The notes beneath the pieces are model-generated. The model searched no databases and was not told where the DNA came from. It saw only the letters and a list, made by a program, of their open reading frames with translations. From positions 1,674,001-1,738,000 of the forward strand of contig NZ_CBDCGN010000003.1 in NCBI RefSeq assembly GCF_965216805.1: DNA of 64,000 bases, written 5' to 3'. The position numbers were made by a program, and so were the translations under genes. This document shows, one piece after another, positions 10,153-21,075 of this stretch (its first letter is position 1; each line of letters begins with the position of its first letter). This stretch comes from Panacagrimonas sp965216805. Lineage in GTDB: Bacteria; Pseudomonadota; Gammaproteobacteria; Nevskiales; Nevskiaceae.

Positions 10153-11058
10153 TTAGTTCCACAGCCAAGCCGCGCCGCGCACACCGCTGGAATCTCCGTG
10201 ATGCGCCGGCAACAGCCGTGTATCGACGCGATCGGAAAACACCCAGGCCGACCAAAGCTCGGGCACGTTGCGATACAGGCGCTGGATGCGCGACAGGCCG
10301 CCGCCGAGCACGATCACCTCGGGATCGATCAGATTGATGACGCTGGCCAGCGAGCGCGCCAGCCGGTCCTCGTAGTGCGCCAGGCTGGCATCGCATTGCG
10401 CATCGCCCTGTTCGGCCCGCGCCACGAGTTCTTCACCGCTCAGGTTCTGACCGGTCACGCGAGCATGATCGCGCGCCAGCCCCGGCCCGGACAGCCAGGC
10501 CTCGATGGCCCCGCAGCGGCCGTCCCAGTGCGGTGGCCCAGGAATCTCGCCCCACTCCGCGCGCGGCCAGGGCAGGGGGTTGTGGCCCCACTCGCCGGCA
10601 ATGGCATTGGGGCCGCGCAGCAGCTTGCCGTCGATCACCAGCCCGCCGCCAACGCCGGTGCCCAGGATCACCGCGAACACATTGCGGAAACCGGCGGCTG
10701 CGCCGTCGGCCTGTTCGCTCACCGCCAGACAATCGGCGTCGTTGGCCATGCGCACCTTGCGACCCAGTGCGGCTTCGATGTCCTGTTGCAGCGGACGGCC
10801 GTTGAGGCACACCGAGTTGGCGTTCTTGATCAGGCCGCTGGCCGGCGAGATCGCGCCGGGATGCCCGATGCCCACCGGCAGGGACGTGGCGGGCTGCGCG
10901 GCTTCGAGTTCGCTCACCAGCGCAACCAGCGCGCGCACCTGGCCCTCGTAGTCGTCAGCCGGCGTGGCGATGCGGCGGCGGTCGAGGATGCGCGATTCGG
11001 CGTCCATCACCACGCCCTCGATCTTGGTACCGCCGAGGTCTATTCCGATTCTCAACAT
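10153..11058 (-). CDS. ROK-family sugar kinase (fructokinase-like)
   Basis: A 301-residue cytoplasmic ATP-dependent hexose kinase. Seen: the N-terminal phosphate-binding GIDLGGTKIEG at residue 5, the catalytic NDAD with D107, GTGVGGG near 134 and GEWGH near 155. The nearest family pattern is the Mak/fructokinase group (PWPRAEWGE, EAWLSGPGLA). The usual zinc motif CxCGxxGCxE is replaced by HWDGRCGAIE (177-186), so three of its cysteines are missing. The ATG at 11058 starts exactly at the family N-terminus MLRIGIDLGG. It may be cotranscribed with cobS-cobC but has no obvious role in B12 synthesis. Confidence 0.88.
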   Translation of the reverse strand: MLRIGIDLGGTKIEGVVMDAESRILDRRRIATPADDYEGQVRALVALVSELEAAQPATSLPVGIGHPGAISPASGLIKNANSVCLNGRPLQQDIEAALGRKVRMANDADCLAVSEQADGAAAGFRNVFAVILGTGVGGGLVIDGKLLRGPNAIAGEWGHNPLPWPRAEWGEIPGPPHWDGRCGAIEAWLSGPGLARDHARVTGQNLSGEELVARAEQGDAQCDASLAHYEDRLARSLASVINLIDPEVIVLGGGLSRIQRLYRNVPELWSAWVFSDRVDTRLLPAHHGDSSGVRGAAWLWN

Positions 11059-11398
11059 GCCTGCACGTAACGCTTGTCGATGGGTCGACCGATCCTGGTC
11101 CCGATTGCTGCCCGTCGGCAGGGTAAATCTCTGGCTGAAAGCCCGCTGCGATGCTCCGCGACCGCGCACGCGCCGGACACACGGCGATGTTCGCGAACCA
11201 GCAGCGGCGCTTGATCCACCGGCCTGTGAGAGCCGAGGCGCCGGGCGAATTGTCGCCTTGGTCGCAGGTCGGCATTAGAACCACAATGAGAATGACAACG
11301 ATTTAGAAATATGTCATCTTGGTTACCGTCAGCCCGTCGACACGCGCTGGAATCGGTGCGGGCACGTTCAATGTTCTGAAACAGGGAGGCAGTAAGCA
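11059..11398. other. Intergenic region between divergent ROK kinase and iron-locus genes
   Basis: About 340 bases with no convincing gene. The right half is less GC-rich and holds a Fur-box-like sequence (11285-11303) and presumably the promoter of the iron locus. The left half serves as the upstream region of the kinase gene. Confidence 0.6.
11285..11303 (+). promoter_or_regulatory. Putative Fur box upstream of the imelysin iron locus
   Basis: The sequence AATGAGAATGACAACGATT contains a perfect left half site (AATGAGAAT) of the xanthomonad-type Fur operator and a degenerate right half. It lies about 95 bases before a cluster containing an imelysin and a FecA-like receptor, both typical Fur targets. 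It is an imperfect match, so the call rests partly on context. Confidence 0.5.
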
Positions 11399-12940
11399 AT
11401 GAAGGCAATGGCAGGTTTCAAGGCGCTCGCGATCGTCGCGGGCATGGCGTTCGCGGTTACCGGTTGCGATAACGGCGACGACGGCGCGACGGGTCCTGCG
11501 GGTCCCGAAGGCCCCGCGGGGCAGGACGGTCAGGACGGTGCGGGCGGCGCCAGCGCGGTGTCGGTGGCGGCTGATCGCATCACCACGATGGCCAACGATC
11601 TACGCGGCCTGACCTACGCCACGGTCGCCCCGAACGCCGGCAAGATCTACGCATCCGGCTTCGTGGGCATGGATGAAGCCAGCCGTTTGGGCGTGGTTGC
11701 CCGTTTCAATGCGAACGGCTCGCCGGACACCAGCTTCGGTGACGACGGCTTCGTCGAACTGGACGTCTCGGCAGCGCAAAACGAACAATCGCTGGGCGTG
11801 GCCGAGCTGCAGAGCGGCGACGTGGTGGTGACCGTGCAGGCCGCTGACGACGGTGGCGGGCAGTCGGTGTACCTGTTCCGTATCGCACCGGACGGCACGC
11901 CCGCAGCGGGTTGGGGCGACGCCGACGGTAAGGTCGAGGTGGCATTCGGCTGGGCCAATGCCGACAACGGCGACTTCCCCGGTGCGCCGGCCGCATTCCC
12001 CAGCGATACCGCCTGGGACGTGCAGACCGACAAGAGCGTGTCCGGCGACCGCGTGGTGGTGTTCGGTCTCGGTTCGGCCGGTCCCAATGACGCCAGCCGT
12101 ACCGACAACGATCGCTTCGTGACCCGCCTGGACATCACCGCCACCGGCGCCGTGCCGGATGCAACGTTCAATGGCGGCGAACCGCACACCTTCCACAGCA
12201 CCGGCACGCTGGGCGACAACGCGCGTCGCGGACTGGTGGAAGCCGACGGCAAGATCATGTCCGCCGGCTACACCAACCTCGGTGAGGGTCTGGGCAATCA
12301 CGTGATCCTGATCCGCCTGACCAACACCGGTGAACTCGACACCACCTTCGGTGGCTTCAGCTCCGAACCGGATTTGGTGGCGGCCGCGCCGGGCATCGTG
12401 GCGTTCAATCCCTACAAGGATGATGGCGGCTTCGCAGAGTGCTACGCGGCCCTGCCGCAGAGCAGCGGTTCCTTCGTGACGACGGGCTATGGTGCGGCGA
12501 CGTCCACCGGCTCTGTGACCGGTTCCTCGCTGGGTTACGAGACCACGCTGGCACCGGACATCGTAGCCTTCCGCGTGCTCGCCGGCACCGCCACCGATGT
12601 CGATACGAGTTGGGGCAACACCGGTCAGTTGGCCGTTCAGAGCGAGGGCAAGGGCTTTCCGACCAGCGAAGACCGTGGCCGTCATCTGGTGGTCCTGCCG
12701 GACGACCGCAGCATCCACGTCGGTCGCTTTGGCGGCGTGCCGGCAGCGGTGGTGATGACCGCCGACGGCCAGCCTGACACCAGCGTGTTCGGCGACGGCA
12801 TCGTCGAACTGACCAGCGACACCGTGGACAGCCAGTTCTTTGGCGCCGCGCTGTCGGCCGACGGCAAGCGCGTGGCGCTGAGCACCAACAGCAACGCCAA
12901 TGGTGCGCGTCTGGTGGTGTTGAAGGTCGCGGCGGACTGA
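11399..12940 (+). CDS. Lipoprotein with collagen-like spacer and delta-60 (beta-propeller) repeats
   Basis: A 513-residue predicted lipoprotein. The signal sequence ends in a lipobox AVTGC near residue 22, followed by an acidic DNGDDG linker and about seven collagen-like Gly-X-Y triplets (GPAGPEGPAGQDGQDG). The rest contains six or more copies of the delta-60 repeat, for example FNANGSPDTSFGDDG, TNTGELDTTFGG and MTADGQPDTSVFGDG, which normally fold into a seeded beta-propeller. It is first in the iron locus but separated from the imelysin gene by a strong terminator. The function is not known; an exposed binding module is an inference. Confidence 0.85.
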   Translation: MKAMAGFKALAIVAGMAFAVTGCDNGDDGATGPAGPEGPAGQDGQDGAGGASAVSVAADRITTMANDLRGLTYATVAPNAGKIYASGFVGMDEASRLGVVARFNANGSPDTSFGDDGFVELDVSAAQNEQSLGVAELQSGDVVVTVQAADDGGGQSVYLFRIAPDGTPAAGWGDADGKVEVAFGWANADNGDFPGAPAAFPSDTAWDVQTDKSVSGDRVVVFGLGSAGPNDASRTDNDRFVTRLDITATGAVPDATFNGGEPHTFHSTGTLGDNARRGLVEADGKIMSAGYTNLGEGLGNHVILIRLTNTGELDTTFGGFSSEPDLVAAAPGIVAFNPYKDDGGFAECYAALPQSSGSFVTTGYGAATSTGSVTGSSLGYETTLAPDIVAFRVLAGTATDVDTSWGNTGQLAVQSEGKGFPTSEDRGRHLVVLPDDRSIHVGRFGGVPAAVVMTADGQPDTSVFGDGIVELTSDTVDSQFFGAALSADGKRVALSTNSNANGARLVVLKVAAD

Positions 12941-12962
12941 AAAGCTGGACAAGCGATATGAG

Positions 12963-12994
12963 AGTGCGTCTGCTTCGCATCATAATGACGCACT
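12963..12994 (+). other. Inverted repeat downstream of the delta-60 lipoprotein gene
   Basis: AGTGCGTC (12963-12970) and GACGCACT (12987-12994) form an 8-bp perfect stem with a 16-base loop. It is the first of three successive hairpins in the 160 bases between the lipoprotein and imelysin genes. Confidence 0.6.
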
Positions 12995-13008
12995 GCAGGT
13001 TGCTCCTT

Positions 13009-13037
13009 GTCGACCGGCGGGTTGTCCGCCGGTCGAC
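13009..13037 (+). other. Perfect 12-bp hairpin in the lipoprotein-imelysin spacer
   Basis: GTCGACCGGCGG and its complement CCGCCGGTCGAC flank a five-base loop. There is no adjacent T-run long enough to call it a terminator. It may protect mRNA ends or insulate the following terminator. Confidence 0.65.
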
Positions 13038-13064
13038 AGGTTTTGATTCCCGTTGGATTTCCCC

Positions 13065-13089
13065 GCAGTCCTGACCGGACTGCTTTTTT
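13065..13089 (+). terminator. Intrinsic terminator only 13 bases before the imelysin start
   Basis: A 7-bp stem GCAGTCC/GGACTGC with a TGACC loop is followed by six T residues and, after one G, four more. It should end the delta-60 lipoprotein transcript. Because the next gene starts at 13103, imelysin expression must come from read-through or from a promoter overlapping the terminator. Confidence 0.8.
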
Positions 13090-13102
13090 GTTTTCAAGAG
13101 TG

Positions 13103-14380
13103 ATGACGATGGAAGCTCAAGCGCGGTTCACCTCCGGTCCTTTCTGGCTGCGCCGCGGGCGTGTCGGCTTGCTGGCTGCGGCGCTGGGCCTGGCTGCATG
13201 CGGTGGCGGTGGAGGCGGCGGCGGTGCCCCCGATCCGGTCGACCCGCCGGTCGGCACCGAATGCACCGGCGACGATTGCCGTCGCGAGGTGCTCAAGGAC
13301 ATCGGCGAGCAGATCATCCTGCCCGCCCTGCGTGATTTCGACGATCGGGCGGCGGCGCTGAACATCGCAGCTGCAGCCTACGCGGACACCCCGGCCAGCG
13401 CCGATGCCCGCGATGCCGCCCGCGCCGCCTGGGATGCGGCGATGGACTCCTGGCAGCGCAACGAGGTGCTGCAGGTGGGTCCGGCCGGACGTTCGACGAA
13501 CCCGGACATGGTGGCGGGCGGCCAGGACTTCAGGGACCTGATCTATTCGTGGCCGCTGACGCTGAACACCTGCGGCCTGGAATCGGCGGCCGATACCGGC
13601 GCAGTGGTAGACGGCAGTACTGCGATCAATCTCACCGGCCTGGGTGCGCTGGAACAACTCCTGTTTACCGATGCGCCGCCGGCCGAATGCGCGGCCCAGC
13701 CGGACGCGGCCGAGCGTGCCGCCCATGTCGAGCGGCTGGCAGACTGGATGTCGCAGGTCGCCACCAGTTTGCGTAACCGCTGGGAGCCCGACGGGGGCAA
13801 CTTCATCGCGCAGTGGAGCACCGCCGGTGACGGCAGTGCGGTGTACATGACGCCGCAGAGTGGGCTCAACGCGGTGTCGATCGCGCTGTTCTACGCCGAG
13901 AAGAACAGCAAGGACCGCAAGATCGCGCTGCCGACCGGGCTGCCCGCGACCGGGCTGGATTGTTCCGATCCGGTGGCCTGCCCGGAATTCCTGGAGTCGC
14001 GTCTGTCGCGGCGCACCGGCCAGAACCTGATCGCCAACTACCAGGCCTTTCGCGACCTGTTCACCGGCGTGGGCGGCGAGTTCGGTATGAACGATCTGCT
14101 CGAGGGCATCGGCCGCGAGGATCTGGCCACCGAGATCATCGTCGAGGTCGATGCGCTTCTGGCGGCGATCCAGGCCATCGAGAACGACGGTGGCTTCGAT
14201 GCCGCGGTCGAGGGCATCACCGACCGCACCGAATGCATGAATGCCTTCGCCAGCTCCAGTGGCCTGCCGCCCTGCGCGCTGCTGGGGGTGTCGAAGACCG
14301 CCATGGACACCTTCCGTGGCCCGATCGTGTCGGCGCTGAGCCTGGCGGTTCCGAGTGCAGCGGCGGGCGACAACGACTGA
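13103..14380 (+). CDS. Imelysin-family (peptidase M75-like) iron-regulated lipoprotein
   Basis: A 425-residue predicted lipoprotein with lipobox GLAACGGG followed by a poly-glycine linker. The body matches the imelysin family: long helices, a RDLIYSWPLTLNTCGL segment, the characteristic GLGALEQLLF motif and a second bundle with a GGEFGMNDLLEG loop. Imelysins are periplasmic or outer-membrane proteins linked to iron uptake; the proteolytic activity first suggested for the family is doubtful. The ATG at 13103 is preferred over an upstream TTG because the latter would translate through the terminator hairpins. It overlaps nothing and lies 16 bp before the HTTM gene. Confidence 0.88.
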   Translation: MTMEAQARFTSGPFWLRRGRVGLLAAALGLAACGGGGGGGGAPDPVDPPVGTECTGDDCRREVLKDIGEQIILPALRDFDDRAAALNIAAAAYADTPASADARDAARAAWDAAMDSWQRNEVLQVGPAGRSTNPDMVAGGQDFRDLIYSWPLTLNTCGLESAADTGAVVDGSTAINLTGLGALEQLLFTDAPPAECAAQPDAAERAAHVERLADWMSQVATSLRNRWEPDGGNFIAQWSTAGDGSAVYMTPQSGLNAVSIALFYAEKNSKDRKIALPTGLPATGLDCSDPVACPEFLESRLSRRTGQNLIANYQAFRDLFTGVGGEFGMNDLLEGIGREDLATEIIVEVDALLAAIQAIENDGGFDAAVEGITDRTECMNAFASSSGLPPCALLGVSKTAMDTFRGPIVSALSLAVPSAAAGDND

Positions 14381-14396
14381 GCTGCGTGAGGTGGTG

Positions 14397-15797
14397 ATGC
14401 GGGAACGCCTGCTGCAGGCACTGACCGCGCCGCGCGACATCGCGGCGCTTGCCGTCATCCGCATGCTGATCGGCGGGCTGATGTGCGTGGGCGCGCTGCG
14501 CTTCATGAGCAACGGCTGGATCGAGCGGCTGTATGTGGAGCCGACGTTCCACTTCAAGTACTGGGGCTTCGGCTGGGTGCAGGTGCCGGATCAGGCCGGC
14601 CTGTATCTGCTTTATTCCGGCATCGCGGTCACGGCCTTCATGGTCGCCATCGGCGCGTTCTACCGCGTCGCCATCATCACGTTCTGGTGCCTGTTCACCT
14701 ACGCCGAGTTGATGGATGTCACGACGTATCTGAATCATTACTACTTCATCAGCCTGCTGACGCTGATCCTGTGCTTTCTGTCGCCGCACCGCGCGTGGTC
14801 GGTGGATGCCTGGCTGCGGCCGAAGTTGCGCGCCACCACCCTGCCGGCCTGGCAAACGTACTGGCTGCGCTTCCAGGTGGGCCTGCTGTACTTCTACGCC
14901 GGCTGGGCCAAGTTTGAATCCGACTGGCTGCTGCACGCCCAGCCGCTGAACATCTGGCTGCCGCCGCACAGCGGACTGCCGCTGCTGGGGCCGTTCCTGG
15001 AACTGGGTTGGGTGCACTACGCGTTTTCCTGGTTCGCGTTTGCGTTCGACGTGACCATCATCGGCTTCATGCTGTGGCGACGCACGCGACTGCTGGCCTT
15101 CGGCGTGATCCTGGTGTTCCACGGGTTCACCCACCTGTTCTTCAACATCGGCCTGTTCCCTTTCATCATGGTGTTCGCGGTGCTGGTGTTCTTCGACGCC
15201 GACTGGCCGCGAACCCTGCTGGCGCGGCTGCGCCTGCCGGCCCCGACACCGACCGCGCCGGCGGTTGCGACAGGGGATGCGGTCACGACGCGCTGGACCC
15301 CGCTGGGCATGACATTCGCCGCCGCGGTGCTGGCCTTCTGCACCGTGCAGTTCTTCCTGCCGCTGCGGCAGTGGTTCTATCCGGGCACGGTGATCTGGCA
15401 CGAGCAGGGCATGCGCTTTTCCTGGCGCGTGATGCTGCGCGAAAAGTCCGGCACGCTGGAGTATCAGGTCGTCACTGCCGACGGCACGCGGATGCTGGTG
15501 TCGCCGCACGCCTATCTCACCGAGCAGCAGTACCGCGAGATGGCCGGGCAGCCGGACATGATCCTGCAGCTCGCCCACCACATCCGCGACGACTTCGACG
15601 CCCGCGGCCTGGGTCCGGTGCAGGTTTACGCCGACTCCATGGTGTCGCTCAACGGTCGCGCCGCGCAGCGCCTGATCGACCCGGTCACGGATCTGGCGCG
15701 GGTCGAGGACGGCCTGGCGCGTGCCGAATGGATCCTGCCGGCGCCCAGCGAGCCGCCGCCGCTGCACCGTCCGCTGCGTCTGGCGGTGCGACCGTGA
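14397..15797 (+). CDS. HTTM-domain multi-pass membrane protein
   Basis: A 466-residue protein with an N-terminal membrane domain of about ten helices (roughly residues 20-320) and a C-terminal soluble part rich in tryptophan and arginine. HTTM features, shared with vitamin K-dependent gamma-carboxylase, are seen in the spacing of FMSNGWIERLYVEPTFHFKY, YLNHYYF and FHGFTHLFFNIGLFPF. HTTM, DCC and imelysin genes are often found together in iron loci. The ATG at 14397 follows a GAGGTG Shine-Dalgarno sequence; an earlier in-frame start would overlap imelysin. The actual reaction is unknown. Confidence 0.85.
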   Translation: MRERLLQALTAPRDIAALAVIRMLIGGLMCVGALRFMSNGWIERLYVEPTFHFKYWGFGWVQVPDQAGLYLLYSGIAVTAFMVAIGAFYRVAIITFWCLFTYAELMDVTTYLNHYYFISLLTLILCFLSPHRAWSVDAWLRPKLRATTLPAWQTYWLRFQVGLLYFYAGWAKFESDWLLHAQPLNIWLPPHSGLPLLGPFLELGWVHYAFSWFAFAFDVTIIGFMLWRRTRLLAFGVILVFHGFTHLFFNIGLFPFIMVFAVLVFFDADWPRTLLARLRLPAPTPTAPAVATGDAVTTRWTPLGMTFAAAVLAFCTVQFFLPLRQWFYPGTVIWHEQGMRFSWRVMLREKSGTLEYQVVTADGTRMLVSPHAYLTEQQYREMAGQPDMILQLAHHIRDDFDARGLGPVQVYADSMVSLNGRAAQRLIDPVTDLARVEDGLARAEWILPAPSEPPPLHRPLRLAVRP

Positions 15798-16221
15798 GCG
15801 CCGACGATCTGGCCGTGGTGCTGTTCGACGGCGACTGCGCGTTCTGCAACGGCACCGTGCGCTGGCTGCTGCGCCATGAACGCGCGCCGCGCTATCGCCT
15901 GGCGGCGCTGCAGTCCGAGGCCGCCCAACCTCTGCTTGCGCATTTCGGCGTGCCGGCCGGTGATCTCGGCAGCGTGCTGGTGATCGACCGCGGTCGGCTG
16001 TATCGCAAGACCGCGGCGGTGCTGCATCTGCTGCGTGAGCTGCGCTGGCCGTGGCCGCTGCTGCGCGTGTTCGTCGTGGTCCCGCGATTTCTGCGCGATG
16101 CGGCCTACGACTACGTCGGCGCGCGCCGCTACCGCTGGTGGGGCCGGGCCGAAAGCTGCGTGGTCGCCGATCCGGCCTTGCGTGCGCGCGTGTTGGTCTC
16201 TCTTTCTTCTTCCCCCACGTC

Positions 16222-16225
<4 letters not shown>
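15794..16225 (+). CDS. DCC-family thiol-disulfide oxidoreductase-like protein
   Basis: A 143-residue protein with the family motif LFDGDCAFCNG (CxxC) near residue 10 and the later SVLVIDRGRLYRKTAAVL and YDYVGARRYR segments typical of the DCC (DUF393) family. A GTG start at 15794 overlaps the HTTM stop, and its own stop overlaps the ATG of the next gene, so the three genes are translationally linked. Domain fusions of HTTM and DCC are known in other bacteria, which supports a joint function. Confidence 0.9.
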
Positions 16226-18401
<2,176 letters not shown>

Positions 18402-18408
<7 letters not shown>

Positions 18409-18791
18409 TCGGTGGCGCCGCGCCAGCGCGGCCGCGTCGCGCTCGGCCAGCGGTAGAGGTAGACCCAGGCCGCGACCGGTCGTCGATCCGGTTCGGCGAG
18501 CACCGTTTCGATCACGCGCCGATATTCCTGTGGCGCGGGGAAGGCGGGGCTGCATTCCTCGTAGTGATCCAACCAGGCCAGGGTGTGCCGTGCATCGCGC
18601 AGGGCGTAGAGATCGCCCTCGATCGGTTCGCCTTGCGGATCAACGAGCAGGCCGGGATAGCCGCCCGCGTCATGCAGCCGCCCGCGCAGCCAGCCGGTCC
18701 CGATCCACTCGGCTTCTGAAGCCAGCCGCGCGGCGTTCGGGTGTGTGCTGCGGCGGCGCAAGGTGCCGTAGACGAACACGTGTTCGGGCAT
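18402..18791 (-). CDS. Gamma-glutamylcyclotransferase (AIG2/GGCT-like) family protein
   Basis: A 129-residue protein beginning with the family motif VFVYGTLRRR near residue 5, followed by GWLRGRLHDAGGYPGLL, a GEPIEGDLYAL segment and the DHYEEC region with the likely catalytic glutamate, then QEYRR. Members remove glutamyl groups as 5-oxoproline from gamma-glutamyl compounds; the substrate here is unknown. It lies 72 bp downstream of the PepSY gene and may be in the same transcript. It overlaps the 3' end of the FecA-like gene by 7 bp in convergent orientation. Confidence 0.85.
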
Positions 18792-18863
18792 GAGGACGTC
18801 GACGATGCGGCCTGCAGGCGAGCCCGCATGATGCCGGTGCGCGCGGCGTGCTGCGCGAGCGCG

Positions 18864-20780
18864 CTACGTCGGCGCGCGCGGCGCGAGCTGCAGCGACAGC
18901 GCCCAGCCGCCGGCGCCCACCGCGCTCATCCAGATCAGGCTGGCGGCCCAGTGTCCGGTGAGCATCAGCGCCAGGCCCGGCAGCAGGCTGGCCAGGCCCA
19001 ATGCGCGGCGGGTCGCCTGCGGCCAAGCGGACCGTCGCGGCCGACCGTGCAGGCGTGCCAGCAGGCGCAGGCGTTTGGGGTCGCGCCAGGCGAGAAAGCC
19101 CAGCAGCACCAGGCTCGTCACCGCGGCTGGCAGCGCGATCAGCAGCGAGCCCGCACCGTCGCTCACGTGCGCGGTTCCGGTTGCAGGGTGTCCGGCCGTC
19201 GGTTCGGCGTCCACGATGCTGGTAGCGCCGGACCGGCGCGCGACGCGCACGCACAGAACGGCGCCGAACAACAGCACCAGGTCCATGGTCGGCACCTTGA
19301 TCTGACCGGCATCGAGCGCGGCCAGCCAGCCGGGTCCGCCACTGGCCCAGCGCAGCAGCGGCAGCATGCCCAGCGCCACGGCACAGAACCCCAGCAGCAG
19401 GCAACGCGCGTGCGCGGTGTCGTCGCAGCGCAGGACCGGAACCAGCGCCAGCAGCGCGCCGACGGCCAGGGCCAGCGCCATCGGCAGTTCCAGCGCGCCG
19501 AGTCCCGACGCCAGGCCGAGGAAATAACCGGCGGCAGCGAAGGCCAGGCTCAGCGGCAACCCGTAGCCGACCCAGGCGGTCGCGCGTGCCAGCCTCTTCC
19601 AGCGCCGGTCCTGCGCGCCGCGACGCGCGGTCCACAGGTTCAGGCCGGTGAGGGTGACGTAGCAACTGGCAAAGCCGAGCGCGAACCACGCGGCCTTGGA
19701 CCACAGGCCGGCGAAGTTGCCGAAGTGCAGCGGTCCCATCAGGTCGATCGCGGTGCCACCCACCGACGGCACCAGGCCCAGCCCCGGTTTCTGGCGCACG
19801 AAGCGGCCGTCGACGCCGGCATAGACCAGGTTCTGGCTCAGCAGCTCGCCGGCGCGCGGCCGCGCGAATACCGTGACCTGCGCATCGGCGCGGTTCCAGT
19901 GCTCGATGTGGACGAACGCGACCGGCCCCTGCGCGCGTACCTGCGCATTGGCCAGCATGGTGTCGAGATCGGCCAGTGGGGCAGGGGTGGGGTCTTCCGG
20001 CGGCGGCGTGCCGATCAGGGTTTCGAACATCGCGACCTGGTCGCCGCCGAAGGCCACGCCGGCCATCAGCGGGATGCCGACGGCGCCGGCAAAGCTGAAA
20101 TAGCTGCCGGTGAAGGCCAGGATGAAGGCGAACGGCAGGTTCCAGGTGCCGGCCACGGCATGCAGGTCGCGCCGCGCCAGCAGCGCGTCGCGCCAGCGGC
20201 GCACGGTAAACAGCTCCTTCAACAGGTGCCGGTGGATGACCAGCCCGGTCACCGCCGCCACCAGCATCGCCAGGCCCAGGATGCCGGTGAGCAGCAGGCC
20301 CCAGGGGTCGGGTAGATGCAGGCTGACGTGCAGCTCGACCAGGAAGTCGGCCAGGGCGTTGGGCGCATCGACGGTGTCGATCTGCGTGCCGAAGCCCTGG
20401 CGCCGGTCCAGCACCGCCAAGGTCTGCGGATGCAGGTCGAACTCCACGCCGATGTCCTGCGGGAAGGGTTCGCCCGCCACCGGCACATGGTCGTGGAAGA
20501 ACACCTGCACCCGGCCGCCGGCGCGCGGCCAGATCGACACCTCGTGGAGATATTTTGGATCAACCTCGGCCGCCAGCTCGCGCAGCCGCGCATCGAGCCC
20601 GGACGGCAGCACCGCCGCGTGTTCGTCACCGGCCGGGCTGGCCCAGTCGCCGATTTCCTCGGCGAACACCGCCAGGGTGCCGGTCAGGATCACCGTGTAC
20701 AGCAGCAGGCCGAGCAGCACGCCGCTCCAGCCGTGGATCGCGAGCAGGGTGCGGGTACGGTCCTGGGACAGGCGGATCAC
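18864..20780 (-). CDS. PepSY-associated membrane protein (ferric reductase-like)
   Basis: A 638-residue inner-membrane protein. An N-terminal helix with the family pattern LLAIHGWSGVLLGLLLYTVILTG (residues 12-34) is followed by a periplasmic PepSY region, a second membrane block with LVELHVSLHLP and GLVIHRHLLKELF, another PepSY-like domain, LMGPLHFG, and a C-terminal set of helices. Conserved histidines in the helices suggest haem ligands, and such proteins are proposed to reduce ferric siderophores in the periplasm. A GTG start at 20780 overlaps the preceding gene stop (GTGA). Confidence 0.88.
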   Translation of the reverse strand: MIRLSQDRTRTLLAIHGWSGVLLGLLLYTVILTGTLAVFAEEIGDWASPAGDEHAAVLPSGLDARLRELAAEVDPKYLHEVSIWPRAGGRVQVFFHDHVPVAGEPFPQDIGVEFDLHPQTLAVLDRRQGFGTQIDTVDAPNALADFLVELHVSLHLPDPWGLLLTGILGLAMLVAAVTGLVIHRHLLKELFTVRRWRDALLARRDLHAVAGTWNLPFAFILAFTGSYFSFAGAVGIPLMAGVAFGGDQVAMFETLIGTPPPEDPTPAPLADLDTMLANAQVRAQGPVAFVHIEHWNRADAQVTVFARPRAGELLSQNLVYAGVDGRFVRQKPGLGLVPSVGGTAIDLMGPLHFGNFAGLWSKAAWFALGFASCYVTLTGLNLWTARRGAQDRRWKRLARATAWVGYGLPLSLAFAAAGYFLGLASGLGALELPMALALAVGALLALVPVLRCDDTAHARCLLLGFCAVALGMLPLLRWASGGPGWLAALDAGQIKVPTMDLVLLFGAVLCVRVARRSGATSIVDAEPTAGHPATGTAHVSDGAGSLLIALPAAVTSLVLLGFLAWRDPKRLRLLARLHGRPRRSAWPQATRRALGLASLLPGLALMLTGHWAASLIWMSAVGAGGWALSLQLAPRAPT

Positions 20781-21073
20781 GCCAGCACCCCCGCGCCGTG
20801 AAGATGCCAGGCGATGGCGCCGAGGTGCACCGCCAACACCGCGCCCACCAGCAGCCAGGCGCGAAGCAGCTGCCGGTCCAGGCTGGCGTAGAAGAACAGC
20901 AGCGCCCAGATGGCGGGGAACAGCACCACCGGCAGCACGATGTGGTCGATCTGCGCGCGGCCCGCCGGCAGCCACAGCGCGCCGCCGGCCATCACCGCCG
21001 CGGCGGTGACGAACACCACGGGTCCGGCCAGCAGCCCGCGCGACAGCGCCAGGCGTCTCATCAGGCGCGTCAT
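20777..21073 (-). CDS. Small membrane protein, DUF3649-like, of a siderophore uptake operon
   Basis: A 98-residue protein with three predicted helices (about 14-32, 42-62, 70-92). Small proteins of this size and layout (DUF3649 or DUF3325) commonly sit between a siderophore receptor and a PepSY reductase, exactly the position here. The ATG at 21073 lies two bases after the receptor stop; the GTG start of the PepSY gene overlaps its end. The DUF number is suggested by context and general pattern, not by a profile search. Confidence 0.75.
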   Translation of the reverse strand: MTRLMRRLALSRGLLAGPVVFVTAAAVMAGGALWLPAGRAQIDHIVLPVVLFPAIWALLFFYASLDRQLLRAWLLVGAVLAVHLGAIAWHLHGAGVLA

Positions 21074-21075
21074 CC

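Noticed and set aside
13007..13102. A longer imelysin N-terminus from a TTG start
   Set aside because: It would translate through a 12-bp hairpin and the terminator and places the lipoprotein signal far from the N-terminus.
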